A stretch of 64,000 bases of DNA from Rhizobium sp. CF122 (GCF_000282035.1 NZ_AKKA01000071.1:124001-188000); one strand, 5' to 3'. Numbered from the stretch's first letter, positions 34,232 to 44,097 are shown. Notes: generated by a model from the sequence alone, not told the origin. Numbers and translations are program-made.

Positions 34232-35824
34232 CTACTGAGTGAGCAAGCTCCCCTCAAGGTGCGCGGACGTGAAGTCGTCTATCAAGACTTCAACATCCAC
34301 CTTCCATCCCCTTGGGTCACTTACCGACAATACGTCTGCCTTCCAGCCGCCTTCTGGCGACTTCGCGAGAGGGTACTTGATCGGTTCCACCCCAGCGTCC
34401 GGATTCATAAGGCGAAGGGATACCGAGCGCGGCTCGAGTGATCCAAAGTCGGGACCCATCACGACGACCCGTGCATTCGCCTTGCCAGGAGGCTGCGGAG
34501 AAAGCTCAAGCTGAGCCATGACTTTCGCAGAATGTAGATGAACTGAGAGCCTTGGCTGCTCGACTGTCGACGCAGCCGGTCCAGCAAAGCGCCAAAGCGA
34601 CGCCGCGCCCACGATCGCAATCGCCAACACCATTTCGCAAGCTATGCTCCGGCGCAGCCGGACTCTGGCCCCCTGATTTCCCGCCAACGCCGGCTTGGTA
34701 AGGTAAAACCGGTTGTAGCTGGCCAGAACGCACAAGGCAGTGACAAGACCCACTTTGAAAACCAGTATCCGACCATAGAGGGAGGAAAAAAGCTGCGAGA
34801 TTTCCGGAAGTTCAATGAACGCGAGCGTTGCGCCGGCCACCAGCATGAGGCCGAATGGCAAGGGAACGGCACGCGAGAAATCGAGAAGCGGTCGCTGGTT
34901 GAAGCGGGTCTTGCTGGACCTCCAAAGCGGAAGCAGGCTTCCAATCCAGAACATCAAGGCCGCGCCGTGAAGCATTATGCATAGCCTGGCAAGCCAGCGG
35001 GGCTCGACGACGTTGCAGTGCCCCGTGAAGGCAAAGGCGGCTGAAGCGATGCACATCGCAAGCACGGCCACCCCGCGAGCGGCTCGACGGTTGGACGGGA
35101 TCGGGAGTGAAGCCGACACGATCGACAGCAAAGCAAGCACGGCAGCAATCATGCCGTTGCCCTTAGCGGCTGTCGCCAGGGGCTCAAGTCCGGCATACAC
35201 TAGGCCGACGCCCAACTCGTCGAGGCCCTGCAGATATAGTCCTGTCAGAAGCAGAACGGCGCCAGGAACGACCGCGGCGACCGTCCGAACCGGTGCGACG
35301 CGGCCGGGATCGAGCCAACGGTTGAACAACGCTCCGCCGACGACGATCGCCAGATAAAGGATAGACACGGTGTGCACCGTCCATATCGCGACCGCCAGGG
35401 TGGAAGTAGCGCTCTGAGGCATGGCCGTCGTAGAGGAGGAGGGCGCGCCGACGTGAAATACAAGCGACCCACCGATGGGGTGTCCGTCTTCGGACTCGAC
35501 GCGATAGCTGACGATCACGGAGCCATGCTCGATCGGATCTTGAAGATAAAGCGTTACGGTCGCTCCGGACGTGTCCGCAGTCAGGTTCTGACTGACCCCA
35601 CCCGCGTCTCTGGAGGCGGCCCGAATGACCCTCACAGGCTCGTTAAACTGAAGCCGCACAGCCCCGCCGGCGTTCGCAAGGGTCTCATTGCTGGCCGGTG
35701 ACGAACTGACGAGGACTGCGTGGGCATGTGCGATAGCCGGCAGGAGCATGCCCGGTGCAAACATTAGCAGAAACGCTGCTGGTTGAAGGAGCGACGTCGC
35801 CCAGTTGAGAGCCTTTGAGCGCAT
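34232..35824 (-). CDS. copCD: CopC-CopD fusion, copper uptake/resistance protein
   Basis: A 530-residue fusion. After a signal peptide (to about AIAHAHA, residue 35), a periplasmic CopC domain begins HAVLVSSSPASNETL and carries VRLQFNEPV and SEDGHPIGGSLVFHV. A CopD membrane domain with about eight segments follows (from about residue 145), and a soluble C-terminal domain ends the protein. Such proteins move copper across the inner membrane, which suits supply to NirK, pseudoazurin and the cbb3 oxidase. It lies 17 bases after the YcnI-like gene. Confidence 0.87.
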   Translation of the reverse strand: MRSKALNWATSLLQPAAFLLMFAPGMLLPAIAHAHAVLVSSSPASNETLANAGGAVRLQFNEPVRVIRAASRDAGGVSQNLTADTSGATVTLYLQDPIEHGSVIVSYRVESEDGHPIGGSLVFHVGAPSSSTTAMPQSATSTLAVAIWTVHTVSILYLAIVVGGALFNRWLDPGRVAPVRTVAAVVPGAVLLLTGLYLQGLDELGVGLVYAGLEPLATAAKGNGMIAAVLALLSIVSASLPIPSNRRAARGVAVLAMCIASAAFAFTGHCNVVEPRWLARLCIMLHGAALMFWIGSLLPLWRSSKTRFNQRPLLDFSRAVPLPFGLMLVAGATLAFIELPEISQLFSSLYGRILVFKVGLVTALCVLASYNRFYLTKPALAGNQGARVRLRRSIACEMVLAIAIVGAASLWRFAGPAASTVEQPRLSVHLHSAKVMAQLELSPQPPGKANARVVVMGPDFGSLEPRSVSLRLMNPDAGVEPIKYPLAKSPEGGWKADVLSVSDPRGWKVDVEVLIDDFTSAHLEGSLLTQ

Positions 35825-35841
35825 GGGCGACTACTCGCATG

Positions 35842-36369
35842 CTATGAGCGGGGTTGCTCGATCACGTCGAAATAAGGCGCGGGGTTCTCGTAGTCCTCGG
35901 ATGTCTTACCGGCAGCGGGAATCTCGATCCATCGTTGCGAAGCCCCGTCGGTGCATTCCTGGACAATCGGGACATAGATCCGCGTCCCAAGCGGGAGTTC
36001 CTTCGCAACCGTGCCGCGGAAGACGAATTCGTCGTACTCGTCGTCAGCCAGGCTACCGCCGCTCCACACGATCTCGCTCACGCCTTCCTTGACCGGCTTG
36101 CCGTATAGATCGTAGCTCTTTTCGTAGGGCGCCTTGACCTTCTCGATTGCCCAACCCTGCTTGGGCATCGGCTTGGCGGACAAAAGACCTTCGGGAACCT
36201 TGACCCGCACCTTGATCGTTGGCTTGCCTGCGCAACCGTGTCCGATGCGGACGACCGCCTTGTAGCCCTTGCCGGAAATGCCCTGGCTTTGCTCCAGCGT
36301 TGCGTGGGCATGGGCTGCGCCTGCGGCGAAAAACCCTGCCACGACAGCCAGTGAGACTTGCTTGATCAT
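35842..36369 (-). CDS. YcnI-like DUF1775 copper-associated periplasmic protein
   Basis: A 175-residue secreted protein. The signal peptide ends in GAAHAHATLE, leaving an N-terminal His typical of this family's copper site. GHGCAGKPTIKVRVKVPEG and KPMPKQGWAIEKVK are conserved, and DDEYDEFVFRGTV follows. The start at 36369 has GGAGA upstream; a longer frame to 36399 is unsupported. With CopCD it forms a copper-handling unit downstream of pseudoazurin. Confidence 0.86.
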   Translation of the reverse strand: MIKQVSLAVVAGFFAAGAAHAHATLEQSQGISGKGYKAVVRIGHGCAGKPTIKVRVKVPEGLLSAKPMPKQGWAIEKVKAPYEKSYDLYGKPVKEGVSEIVWSGGSLADDEYDEFVFRGTVAKELPLGTRIYVPIVQECTDGASQRWIEIPAAGKTSEDYENPAPYFDVIEQPRS

Positions 36370-36426
36370 AAGATTTCTCCATCGTGCGGGATGGCGCACA
36401 CTTAAGCGCCACCCGCACCAGCTTGG

Positions 36427-36870
36427 TTACTGGGTCACCTGCGCGAGGTCGGTGTCCAGGCGCTTGCGAACCATGTTCGGCACCTTGGCGGCCTTGATCG
36501 CTTCGAGATTGGCAGGCGCGTCGCCGACTTGGATCAGGGCGACCATACCCATGCCAGCATGGGGCGTGCATTTGATGACGTAGGCGCCGGGAACGTCAAA
36601 CTTGGCCTGGTACTGTTCGCTGGGCTTGGACTTGAATTCGGGCGCGCCATCCGGGATGAGACCCTTGAAGGTCTCGACGTTGTGGCTCTTGTCGGTTGGA
36701 AGGAAAGTGATCGTATCGCCGGGAGCGATCTTTACGAAGCTGGGTTCGAATACCATTGCACCGGCGGTGCCCTTGTTGAGCATCTGAACCTGGTGGTCAG
36801 CAGCCATGAGCGGCGCTGCCGAAGCAATCAAGGCTGCCGTCGCAGCAATCAGACCGTACTTCAAACGCAT
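36427..36870 (-). CDS. azu: pseudoazurin
   Basis: About 147 residues with a signal peptide ending [10 protein letters not shown]. This type 1 copper protein carries electrons in the periplasm to NirK and possibly NorBC. Copper ligands are His in DKSHNVETF (about 62) and Cys, His, Met in [11 protein letters not shown] (about 99-109). Two ATGs lie 6 bases apart; the second (36870) is preferred because AGGAG is about 8 bases upstream of it, too close for the first. Confidence 0.94.
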   Translation of the reverse strand: MRLKYGLIAATAALIASAAPLMAADHQVQMLNKGTAGAMVFEPSFVKIAPGDTITFLPTDKSHNVETFKGLIPDGAPEFKSKPSEQYQAKFDVPGAYVIKCTPHAGMGMVALIQVGDAPANLEAIKAAKVPNMVRKRLDTDLAQVTQ

Positions 36871-36942
36871 TTGCATTTCTCCTGTTCGTCGAGGTCGTCT
36901 TGGCCTCGAGAACGCTTGTAAGATATGCCGTGCAGACGATCT

Positions 36943-36956
36943 TTGACGCTCGTCAA
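36943..36956 (-). promoter_or_regulatory. FNR/FixK box for pseudoazurin
   Basis: TTGACGCTCGTCAA, a symmetrical site with 8 of 10 FNR positions. Predicted leader of about 38 bases to the azu ATG. Confidence 0.6.
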
Positions 36957-37273
36957 ACTAAGAGAGAACCTGTCGATGACGGAAGGATTTCCTTCGCGCT
37001 CCGCCGCCACATCACGGCCTGCGCCAGCCGCCGGTGATTACTGCAGCCCGTCGGAAGAGCGTTGTGAAAGGATGACCTCCATAAGGACGTTGACCTCGTT
37101 GGAGACGACAAGGCCCTCCCAGTTGTCCACCGTCACCTGGCGCGACGTGCCGGCGTGGTGATCTCGGCAAACCTGTGGCATGTCCAGCAGGGTATCGGGG
37201 AGGCTTCTACCGTTGCTCCGCAAGGACGACGTCGCGGTCAGGACGGATTGCGCGCAATGTCAGGTTGTCAGCA
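36957..37273. other. region between azu promoter and hybrid fixL end
   Basis: This interval holds no well-supported gene. A minus-strand frame from 37181 to 37038 (MPQVCRDHHAGTSRQVTVDN onward, 47 residues) has protein-like composition but no clear ribosome site. It might be a small gene following hybrid fixL. Confidence 0.3.
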
Positions 37274-39199
37274 TCAACTGACATCGAGGAGTTCTCGTAT
37301 TTTCGACGCCAGGTCTCGCGCCGTGTAGGGCTTGCGCAGCCACTGAGCACCAGGAACGCCGTCCTTTCCGGCCAAGCCGGGCTCTGAATATCCGGACGTG
37401 AAGAGGACAGCCATTTCAGGACGAAGTTCTCGCGCTTCGCGGGCGAGTTCGTCGCCGGTCATTCCGCCGGGCATCACGATGTCGGTGAACAGCAAAGCAA
37501 TGTTGTCGTTGGCCTGCAGGACTTCCAAAGCGCGGCGCCCGTTTTCCGCTTCCAGAACCAAGTATCCCATGGAGGACAATCTTGCGACGGCGACACGGCG
37601 AACGCGCGGATCGTCTTCGACAACCAGGACAAGTTCGCTCCCTCGGGGAAGGGGACTTTCAACGAGTTCCGACGCCTGACTACCCTCCTGCGATCCGGAT
37701 CTGCTCATGGCGGGCAGATAGATGCGGATCGTGGTTCCTCGTCCAGACTCGCTGTAAAGTTGGAGGTGACCACCGGACTGTTTCACGAAGCCATAGACCA
37801 TGCTGAGGCCGAGGCCGGTTCCCGCGCCCACTCCTTTCGTCGTGAAGAATGGTTCTATCGCGCGCTTTTTAACCTCCTCGGACATGCCGGTACCGGTATC
37901 GGTCATCGAGATGAGGACGAAATTGCCGCTGCGTACCTCCGGATACATCTTGGCGTAGTCGGCATCGAGGTGCACGCACGAAATTTCGGTCGTAAGACTT
38001 CCGCCCTTCGGCATGGCGTCTCGAGCATTCAACGCGATGTTCAAAATTGCGTTCTGAAGCTGCGAACTGTCCACGAGGACGTTCAGACCCGACCCGGAGA
38101 TCACGGTCGACAACTTGATGTTTTCCCCGAGGGTTCTCCTTAGAAGATCCGAGAAGCCGGTCAGAAGCTGTCCAAGATCCGCAGGCTTCGGATTCAAAGG
38201 CTGACGCCGCCCAAAGGCGAGCAACTGTCCGGTCAATTTCGCGCCGTCAGCCGCGGCGTCCTGGGCTTCCCTCAAGATATCTCTAAGCTGGCCTGGCGGG
38301 AGCTTGTCCTCAATCATTTCCAGGTTGCCGCTGATGACGGTAAGGAGATTGTTGAAGTCGTGGGCGATTCCGCCGGTCAGCTGACCGACCGCCTCCATCT
38401 TTTGGGATTGACGGAGATCCTCTTCAATCTTGAAGCGGCTGGTGAGATCGCGCAGGAAGCCGGTGAATATCCGCTCCCCGTTTGCCGTCGTTTCGCCGAC
38501 GTGAAGCTCCATCGGAAATTGGGATCCATCGGCTCGCTGGCCCGTTACAACGCGGCCGTAGCCGATAATCCGCTTTTCGCCCGTCGTCAGATAATGGTCG
38601 ATGTAGCCATCGTGAGCGTCACGGTAAGGATTAGGCATCAAGTTGCTGACGTTCCGGCCACAAATCTCTTCGGCTGACATGCCAAAGAGCGTCTCGGCCG
38701 CCTTGCTAAAGGAAAGCACGTTGCCCCTATGGTCGATCACCACCATGGCATCCGGAACCGTGTCCAGGATCGAGCTCAAGTGAGCCTCGCGTGCCTTTAC
38801 CACATCCTGGGCCCGTCTGAGGGCACTGACGTCGCTATTGGTTTGAATGACGGCCAGATCGCCATCGGTCAGGTTCACCAGCACACAGCGGGTTGCGACA
38901 TGAATGTCGTGTCCACTCTTGTGGCGATGAATAATTTCGCCTTGCCAGAAGCCGCGAGATTTTAACTGCGCATGGATATTTTCAACAGGCTCTGGAAACT
39001 GCGTTGCCAGAAGCTCGTACACGTTTTCGCCGACGGCCTCTTCTCGCGCCCACCCATACATGTTCTCGCAGCCGATCGACCAGTGTGTGATGGCCCCCTC
39101 GAGGCGATGAACGATGATGTCCGCACCATCGAGCACGTGCACTAGAGCGTCCAGTTCCTGAGACGACGCAGTACGCGGCGATATGAGGCGATGCGGCAT
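37274..39199 (-). CDS. fixL: hybrid FixL: heme-PAS oxygen sensor kinase fused to a receiver
   Basis: A 641-residue cytoplasmic protein. A first PAS domain (about 15-130) is followed by a heme PAS domain (about 140-260) with the FixL heme-binding stretch NPYRDAHDGYIDHY and TGEKRIIGYGRVV. Next come a HisKA domain (GGIAHDFNNLLTVI near 280), a HATPase with NALNAR-type motif and TGTGLGLSM, and a C-terminal receiver (from about 525; VVEDDPRVRR, LLFTDIVMPGG). The fused receiver and lack of a nearby fixJ match the hFixL type of Rhizobium etli. fixK lies 24 bases upstream on the same strand. Confidence 0.92.
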   Translation of the reverse strand: MPHRLISPRTASSQELDALVHVLDGADIIVHRLEGAITHWSIGCENMYGWAREEAVGENVYELLATQFPEPVENIHAQLKSRGFWQGEIIHRHKSGHDIHVATRCVLVNLTDGDLAVIQTNSDVSALRRAQDVVKAREAHLSSILDTVPDAMVVIDHRGNVLSFSKAAETLFGMSAEEICGRNVSNLMPNPYRDAHDGYIDHYLTTGEKRIIGYGRVVTGQRADGSQFPMELHVGETTANGERIFTGFLRDLTSRFKIEEDLRQSQKMEAVGQLTGGIAHDFNNLLTVISGNLEMIEDKLPPGQLRDILREAQDAAADGAKLTGQLLAFGRRQPLNPKPADLGQLLTGFSDLLRRTLGENIKLSTVISGSGLNVLVDSSQLQNAILNIALNARDAMPKGGSLTTEISCVHLDADYAKMYPEVRSGNFVLISMTDTGTGMSEEVKKRAIEPFFTTKGVGAGTGLGLSMVYGFVKQSGGHLQLYSESGRGTTIRIYLPAMSRSGSQEGSQASELVESPLPRGSELVLVVEDDPRVRRVAVARLSSMGYLVLEAENGRRALEVLQANDNIALLFTDIVMPGGMTGDELAREARELRPEMAVLFTSGYSEPGLAGKDGVPGAQWLRKPYTARDLASKIRELLDVS

Positions 39200-39222
39200 T
39201 GCTTACCTGCTGGTTCCCTGCA

Positions 39223-39954
39223 TTAGTGCAGACTGACGCTATGGCAGGTTTTATCCGAGAAATCATCTCCATTCCCCGACAACTGTACCAGGCGGCTAAG
39301 ATTCACGATTCTAAGGTCATGGCGTCCTTCCGGCACGACGATGTTACGCGATGCAAGCTTGGTGATCGTCCTGGAAACGGTCTCGATCGTAAGGCCGAGG
39401 TAGTCGGCTATGTCCTGGCGGTTCATCGGGACGCGAAGCAGGCCGTGTTGCATCTTGGCGTCGCTGCGTGATGTGAGCTTGACGATAAAGCTGCACAGAC
39501 GCTCTTCCGCGTTAAGCTTCGATAGCAGGACCATCTGGTTGTTGGCCGCGGCGGTCTCCTCGCAGAGCAGGTTGATATAGATGGGGCGGAGAGCCTCAGA
39601 TCGAGCGATTTCATCATGGAAGCTCTTGCGCGATACACGCCGGATCTTGCAGTCGCTGACGGCCTCGGCCGTGAAGAGAAAGTCGCTTTGGAGCGACGCC
39701 CCGATGAGATCGCCCGGGAAGTGGAACGCGGTAATCACGCGACGACCTTCGCCGATGATGCGGTGAAGACGCACGACCCCTTCGACAACCTGGAAAAGAT
39801 GCCTGGCGGTGTCGCCCTCCCAGCAGATCGCCTTTCCGGCCGCAATGGTTTCTGTCGCGGACGTCATGAAGAGGGCAGAGAGGGCCTGCGCCCCATTCAT
39901 TCGGTCATGTGTCGCTTGCGCATGTTCAAAGGCAATATTGTTCGGCATCAGCAT
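39223..39954 (-). CDS. fixK: FixK, Crp/Fnr-type activator
   Basis: A 243-residue regulator. The sensory barrel is seen in CWEGDTARHLFQVVEGVVRL and FHFPGDLIGASLQ, and the DNA-binding helix in MNRQDIADYLGLTIETVSR. No N-terminal Fe-S cysteine cluster as in FnrN is present, so it is the FixK type, controlled at the level of transcription. It is expected to bind the TTGAT-N4-ATCAA boxes in front of fixN, fixG, ccmI, ccmC, hemA and others. A direct repeat resembling the FxkR K-box lies about 87 bases upstream. Confidence 0.9.
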   Translation of the reverse strand: MLMPNNIAFEHAQATHDRMNGAQALSALFMTSATETIAAGKAICWEGDTARHLFQVVEGVVRLHRIIGEGRRVITAFHFPGDLIGASLQSDFLFTAEAVSDCKIRRVSRKSFHDEIARSEALRPIYINLLCEETAAANNQMVLLSKLNAEERLCSFIVKLTSRSDAKMQHGLLRVPMNRQDIADYLGLTIETVSRTITKLASRNIVVPEGRHDLRIVNLSRLVQLSGNGDDFSDKTCHSVSLH

Positions 39955-40040
39955 CGTCGCGTCCCCTCTCGGTTGATGAGGGCACTAGACCGTCGTCGAG
40001 TCACACAGGAATGATCGAATGGTTCCAAAGGGTGAGAATT

Positions 40041-40056
40041 TGTAACAGTTTGTAAC
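40041..40056 (-). promoter_or_regulatory. K-box-like direct repeat upstream of fixK
   Basis: TGTAAC-AGTT-TGTAAC on the plus strand reads GTTACA-AACT-GTTACA toward fixK. As I recall, this spacing and sequence match the K-box bound by the response regulator FxkR in Rhizobium etli. It is 87 bases before the fixK ATG. Confidence 0.6.
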
Positions 40057-40089
40057 AGCACCATGTTTCGACCGAAAGTGCGGGCGTCG

Positions 40090-40103
40090 TTGATTTAGAT
40101 CAA
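40090..40103 (+). promoter_or_regulatory. perfect FNR/FixK box for fixNOQP
   Basis: TTGATTTAGATCAA matches the consensus exactly. Predicted start site near 40138, 54 bases before fixN. Confidence 0.85.
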
Positions 40104-40191
40104 GGAGCCAATCTCGAGCCCGTGACAGTCCTTCCCCAACGTACGAGAGAGCCGGCCGCAAAGCGGTCGTCTGCGCACTGGGGACGACGTT

Positions 40192-41814
40192 ATGAAGTAC
40201 ACAACAGAAACGATGGTGGTCGCAGTGGGGGCGTTCCTGGCATTGCTGGGTGCCGCCTTCGCCCACGACCATCTTTTCGCAGTTCATATGGGCATACTTT
40301 GCTTCTGCCTTCTCGTTGGCACCGTGCTGCTGATGAGGAACCTGGATTTCTCACCGGCGGGCAGGGTGCCAAAGGTCGAAGCCTCCGCCTATTTCGACGA
40401 GGTCATTCGATATGGCTTGATCGCGACGGTCTTTTGGGGCGTCGTCGGCTTTCTCGTCGGAGTGATCATCGCGCTGCAGCTGGCTTTCCCAGACTTGAAC
40501 ATAGCACCGTATCTGAATTTCGGACGGCTGCGCCCTGTTCACACGTCCGCGGTCATCTTCGCATTCGGCGGAAACGCTCTTATCATGACCTCGTTCTATG
40601 TCGTGCAACGCACCTGTCACGCGCGCCTGTTCGGCGGTAGTCTGGCCTGGTTCGTCTTCTGGGGCTACCAGCTCTTCATCGTCATGGCGGCGACCGGATA
40701 TGTGCTGGGCATCACCCAAGCGCGCGAATACGCCGAGCCGGAATGGTATGTCGATATCTGGCTAACGGTCGTCTGGGTCGCGTACCTTGTCGTGTACCTA
40801 GGAACGATCCTGAAGCGCAAGGAACCGCATATCTACGTCGCGAACTGGTTCTACCTCGGCTTCATCGTGACCATCGCGATGCTCCACGTCGTAAACAATC
40901 TTGCAGTTCCCGCATCGTTCCTCGGGGTGAAGAGCTACTCCGCATTCTCGGGCGTGCAGGACGCGCTTACGCAGTGGTGGTACGGCCACAACGCCGTCGG
41001 CTTCTTCCTGACAGCAGGCTTCCTCGGGATGATGTATTACTTCGTTCCAAAGCAAGCCAACCGTCCCGTGTACTCCTACCGCCTGTCGATCATCCACTTC
41101 TGGGCGCTGATCTTCATGTACATCTGGGCCGGTCCGCACCATCTTCACTATACTGCGCTGCCGGACTGGGCACAAACACTCGGCATGGTGTTTTCCGTCA
41201 TGCTGTGGATGCCTTCTTGGGGCGGCATGATCAACGGCCTGATGACGCTCTCGGGAGCCTGGGACAAGATCCGAACCGACCCGATCATCCGCATGATGAT
41301 CGTCGCCATCGCCTTCTATGGGATGTCGACCTTCGAAGGCCCGATGATGTCGGTGAAGACCGTCAACTCGCTCAGCCACTATACTGAATGGACGATCGGT
41401 CACGTGCATTCGGGGGCCCTCGGATGGGTGGGTATGATCACCTTCGGAGCGATCTACTACCTGACGCCCAAGCTCTGGGGATGCGACCGGCTCTATAGCC
41501 TGCGCATGGTAAACTGGCACTTCTGGCTCGCCACCCTCGGCATCGTCATCTACGCAGCCGTCCTTTGGGTCGCCGGCATTCAGCAGGGCCTGATGTGGCG
41601 CGAGTACAATTCGCAGGGCTTCCTCGTCTACTCCTTCGCCGAAACCGTCTCCGCGATGATCCCCTACTACGTGCTGCGAGCCGTTGGCGGGACGCTGTAC
41701 CTGGCAGGCGGCATCGTGATGGCGTGGAACGTCTTCATGACGATCCGCGGACGCATTCGGAACGAAGCCGCTATCCCGACCGCTTACGTGCCCCAGGCAC
41801 AGCCTGCCGAGTGA
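40192..41814 (+). CDS. fixN: cbb3-type cytochrome oxidase subunit I
   Basis: A 540-residue membrane protein with about twelve to fourteen segments, the catalytic subunit of the high-affinity oxidase. Heme and copper ligands are in [52 protein letters not shown] and [15 protein letters not shown]. It heads fixNOQP; fixO starts 8 bases after its stop. Confidence 0.97.
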   Translation: MKYTTETMVVAVGAFLALLGAAFAHDHLFAVHMGILCFCLLVGTVLLMRNLDFSPAGRVPKVEASAYFDEVIRYGLIATVFWGVVGFLVGVIIALQLAFPDLNIAPYLNFGRLRPVHTSAVIFAFGGNALIMTSFYVVQRTCHARLFGGSLAWFVFWGYQLFIVMAATGYVLGITQAREYAEPEWYVDIWLTVVWVAYLVVYLGTILKRKEPHIYVANWFYLGFIVTIAMLHVVNNLAVPASFLGVKSYSAFSGVQDALTQWWYGHNAVGFFLTAGFLGMMYYFVPKQANRPVYSYRLSIIHFWALIFMYIWAGPHHLHYTALPDWAQTLGMVFSVMLWMPSWGGMINGLMTLSGAWDKIRTDPIIRMMIVAIAFYGMSTFEGPMMSVKTVNSLSHYTEWTIGHVHSGALGWVGMITFGAIYYLTPKLWGCDRLYSLRMVNWHFWLATLGIVIYAAVLWVAGIQQGLMWREYNSQGFLVYSFAETVSAMIPYYVLRAVGGTLYLAGGIVMAWNVFMTIRGRIRNEAAIPTAYVPQAQPAE

Positions 41815-41822
41815 GGTGAAAC

Positions 41823-42557
41823 ATGGCATCGATATTAGACAAACACCAGATCCTCGAAAAGAACGCCACGCTGCTCCTCGTCGGCTCGCTTCTCGTGGTC
41901 AGCATCGGCGGCATCGTCGAGATCGCGCCCCTGTTCTATCTGCAGAACACGATCGAGAAGGTTGAAGGAATGCGTCCTTACACGCCGTTGGAGTTGGCGG
42001 GGCGCAACATTTACATCCGCGAAGGCTGCTACCTCTGCCACAGCCAGATGATCAGGCCGTTCCGCGACGAAGTGGAGCGCTACGGCCATTATTCGCTTGC
42101 GGCCGAGTCGATGTACGACCACCCCTTCCAATGGGGTTCGAAGCGCACTGGTCCGGACCTCGCTCGCGTCGGCGGGCGCTACTCGAACGAATGGCATGTC
42201 CAGCATCTTTCCGATCCCAGGGCGGTTGTTCCCGAGTCGATCATGCCGAAATACGCCTTCCTCAAAGAGCAGGAGATCACCGTCAAGGACGTTGGAATGG
42301 ATCTGAAGGCCAACGAAGACGTTGGCGTTCCCTACACCGCCGACATGCTTGCGAACGCCGAGGCCGATATGAAGGCACAGGCGGATCCGAACGCGGACAC
42401 GACCGAACTCCTGGCTCGCTACCCGAAGGCGAAGGTCGGCGACTTCGATGGCGACCCCGCCAAGCTCACGGAAATGGACGCCCTCGTTTCCTATCTGCAG
42501 ATGCTCGGAACGCTGGTCGACTTCTCGACCTACGACGACGCGACCGGCTACCGTTGA
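41823..42557 (+). CDS. fixO: cbb3-type oxidase monoheme cytochrome c subunit
   Basis: A 244-residue protein with an N-terminal membrane segment (about 17-38) and a heme c motif CYLCH (about 68-72) in [20 protein letters not shown]. Heme methionine is likely in [11 protein letters not shown]. It passes electrons to FixN. A ribosome site GAGGTGA precedes it. Confidence 0.96.
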   Translation: MASILDKHQILEKNATLLLVGSLLVVSIGGIVEIAPLFYLQNTIEKVEGMRPYTPLELAGRNIYIREGCYLCHSQMIRPFRDEVERYGHYSLAAESMYDHPFQWGSKRTGPDLARVGGRYSNEWHVQHLSDPRAVVPESIMPKYAFLKEQEITVKDVGMDLKANEDVGVPYTADMLANAEADMKAQADPNADTTELLARYPKAKVGDFDGDPAKLTEMDALVSYLQMLGTLVDFSTYDDATGYR

Positions 42558-42566
42558 GGTGATCCG

Positions 42567-42719
42567 ATGGAAACTTACACAGCAATGCGGCACTTCGCCG
42601 ACAGTTGGGGCCTGCTGGCAATGGCCGCGTTTTTCGTAGGCGCGGTCCTCTTCACGCTTCGTCCCGGCAGCAAGCAGACGGCTAAAGAGGCCGCCGATAT
42701 TCCCTTGAAGGATGATTGA
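42567..42719 (+). CDS. fixQ: cbb3-type oxidase small subunit FixQ
   Basis: A 50-residue protein, METYTAMRHFADSWGLLAMA onward, with one membrane segment and the tail TLRPGSKQTAKEAADIPLKD. This is the usual FixQ/CcoQ layout, and it lies between fixO and fixP. A GAGGTGATCC ribosome site precedes the ATG. CcoQ stabilises the oxidase complex. Confidence 0.93.
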   Translation: METYTAMRHFADSWGLLAMAAFFVGAVLFTLRPGSKQTAKEAADIPLKDD

Positions 42720-42720
42720 G

Positions 42721-43584
42721 ATGTCGGAAAAGCACATCGATGAAGTCAGCGGCGTCGAAACCACCGGACACGAATGGGATGGCATCCGCGAGTTGAACAA
42801 CCCGATGCCAAGATGGTGGGTGTGGACGTTCTACGCAACGATTCTGTGGGCCGTCGGGTATGCCGTCGCCTATCCTGCCATCCCGATGATCACTTCCACG
42901 ACGAAGGGGCTTCTCGGCTTCTCGAGCCGCGCCGAGCTTCAGCAGGACCTCGACCTGGCCAGGGCAGGCCAGATGAAATTCCATGACATGATCGCCACCA
43001 AGACCGTGCAGGAAATCGATGCGGACCCAGCGCTACGCGAGTTCGCTATCGCGGGCGGGGCATCGGCCTTTAAGGTCAACTGCGCACCCTGCCATGGTTC
43101 TGGAGCAAGTGGGGGGCCCGGCTTCCCCAATTTGAACGACGACGACTGGCTGTGGGGCGGCGACCTCGACTCGATTCAAAAGACGATTGCTCACGGAATT
43201 CGCTTCGATGCAGACGCCGAAACTCACGTTTCCGAGATGCCGGCATTCAAGGAGACCCTAGACGCAGCGCAGACAGAACAAGTCGCAGCTTACGTGTGGG
43301 GGCTGACCAACACTCCATCCAAGCCGGAGCTCGCGGAAGCTGGAAAACAGGTGTTTGTGGACAACTGCGCCGCATGTCACGGGGAGGACGCCAAAGGCAA
43401 GGTGGATATGGGCGCTCCCGATCTCGCCGACGCGATCTGGCTCAAGGGACGTGGTGAAGATGCAATTGTTCGTCAGGTCAATTCGCCAAAGCACGGCATG
43501 ATGCCCGCCTGGTCTGCAAGGTTGGGCGACACCACGGTGAAAGAACTCACGGTGTTCGTCCACTCGCTGGGCGGCGGGACGTAA
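42721..43584 (+). CDS. fixP: cbb3-type oxidase diheme cytochrome c subunit
   Basis: A 287-residue protein with an N-terminal membrane anchor (WVWTFYATILWAVGYAVAYP, about 33-52) and two heme c motifs, CAPCH (about 123) and CAACH (about 218). The start at 42721 has AAGGA 8 bases upstream; an ATG 9 bases earlier overlaps the fixQ stop. It takes electrons from soluble cytochromes. Confidence 0.96.
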   Translation: MSEKHIDEVSGVETTGHEWDGIRELNNPMPRWWVWTFYATILWAVGYAVAYPAIPMITSTTKGLLGFSSRAELQQDLDLARAGQMKFHDMIATKTVQEIDADPALREFAIAGGASAFKVNCAPCHGSGASGGPGFPNLNDDDWLWGGDLDSIQKTIAHGIRFDADAETHVSEMPAFKETLDAAQTEQVAAYVWGLTNTPSKPELAEAGKQVFVDNCAACHGEDAKGKVDMGAPDLADAIWLKGRGEDAIVRQVNSPKHGMMPAWSARLGDTTVKELTVFVHSLGGGT

Positions 43585-43594
43585 GGAGATCAGA

Positions 43595-43780
43595 ATGACA
43601 AACCACGACCACAACCCACTCCTCGGCCTCTACGGCACGCCGCGCGCCGTCATCCGTTCGCGCGTATCGGCACGCGCGAAGACGGCGCCGCCGGTCAGCG
43701 AACAGGACGACCCCGAAAAGATCGGCAGTTCGATTGTGAATTTGACCTGCCTCAAAGATCACAAGGCCACAAGCCGCTAA
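43595..43780 (+). CDS. hypothetical 61-residue protein after fixP
   Basis: A short hydrophilic protein beginning MTNHDHNPLLGLYGTPRAVI, with AAGGAG 7 bases before the ATG and only 10 bases after fixP. It is followed about 60 bases later by a strong terminator hairpin, which makes it the last gene of the fixNOQP unit. No family is recognised. Confidence 0.6.
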   Translation: MTNHDHNPLLGLYGTPRAVIRSRVSARAKTAPPVSEQDDPEKIGSSIVNLTCLKDHKATSR

Positions 43781-43837
43781 AGTGGCGCTTGTCTAGTCGA
43801 GGATGTGAGCGCGCATCCTCGCCCAGTATAGACTTGG

Positions 43838-43869
43838 GGCCGCATCTCTTCGGATGCGGCCATTTTTTT
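43838..43869 (+). terminator. Rho-independent terminator after fixNOQP
   Basis: A 9-bp stem GGCCGCATC/GATGCGGCC with loop TCTTCG, followed by seven T. It ends the fixNOQP plus small-gene transcript. Confidence 0.85.
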
Positions 43870-44042
43870 GGAGATCGTTCCGGTCGTCGGTCCTCGCCTT
43901 CGCGAAAGGCGGGCAAGCTACGGAAGAATACCGCGCACGGCGCGACCCCGGTCCGGCGTACTGGCTGCGAACGCTTCCTGCGTTGAGGCCACCTCCTGGC
44001 AGTTTGCCCTATCTCAAAGACGCCGGCCACACCAACCTCTAA
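43854..44042 (+). CDS. possible 62-residue protein between terminators
   Basis: A frame beginning inside the preceding terminator hairpin; its end, DPGPAYWLRTLPALRPPPG to YLKDAGHTNL, has protein-like composition. The start codon and ribosome site are not credible, so it may be a shorter gene with a different start, or chance. Confidence 0.22.
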   Translation: MRPFFWRSFRSSVLAFAKGGQATEEYRARRDPGPAYWLRTLPALRPPPGSLPYLKDAGHTNL

Positions 44043-44097
44043 GACTCCTGCCGTCTAGACGGAAGTTATCGCGGATATTCTTCCCCGCGGATCTTCC

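Noticed and set aside
37038..37223. Minus-strand frame of 61 residues after hybrid fixL
   Set aside because: It begins at TTG without ribosome site; a shorter ATG version is only mentioned as a possibility in the gap note.
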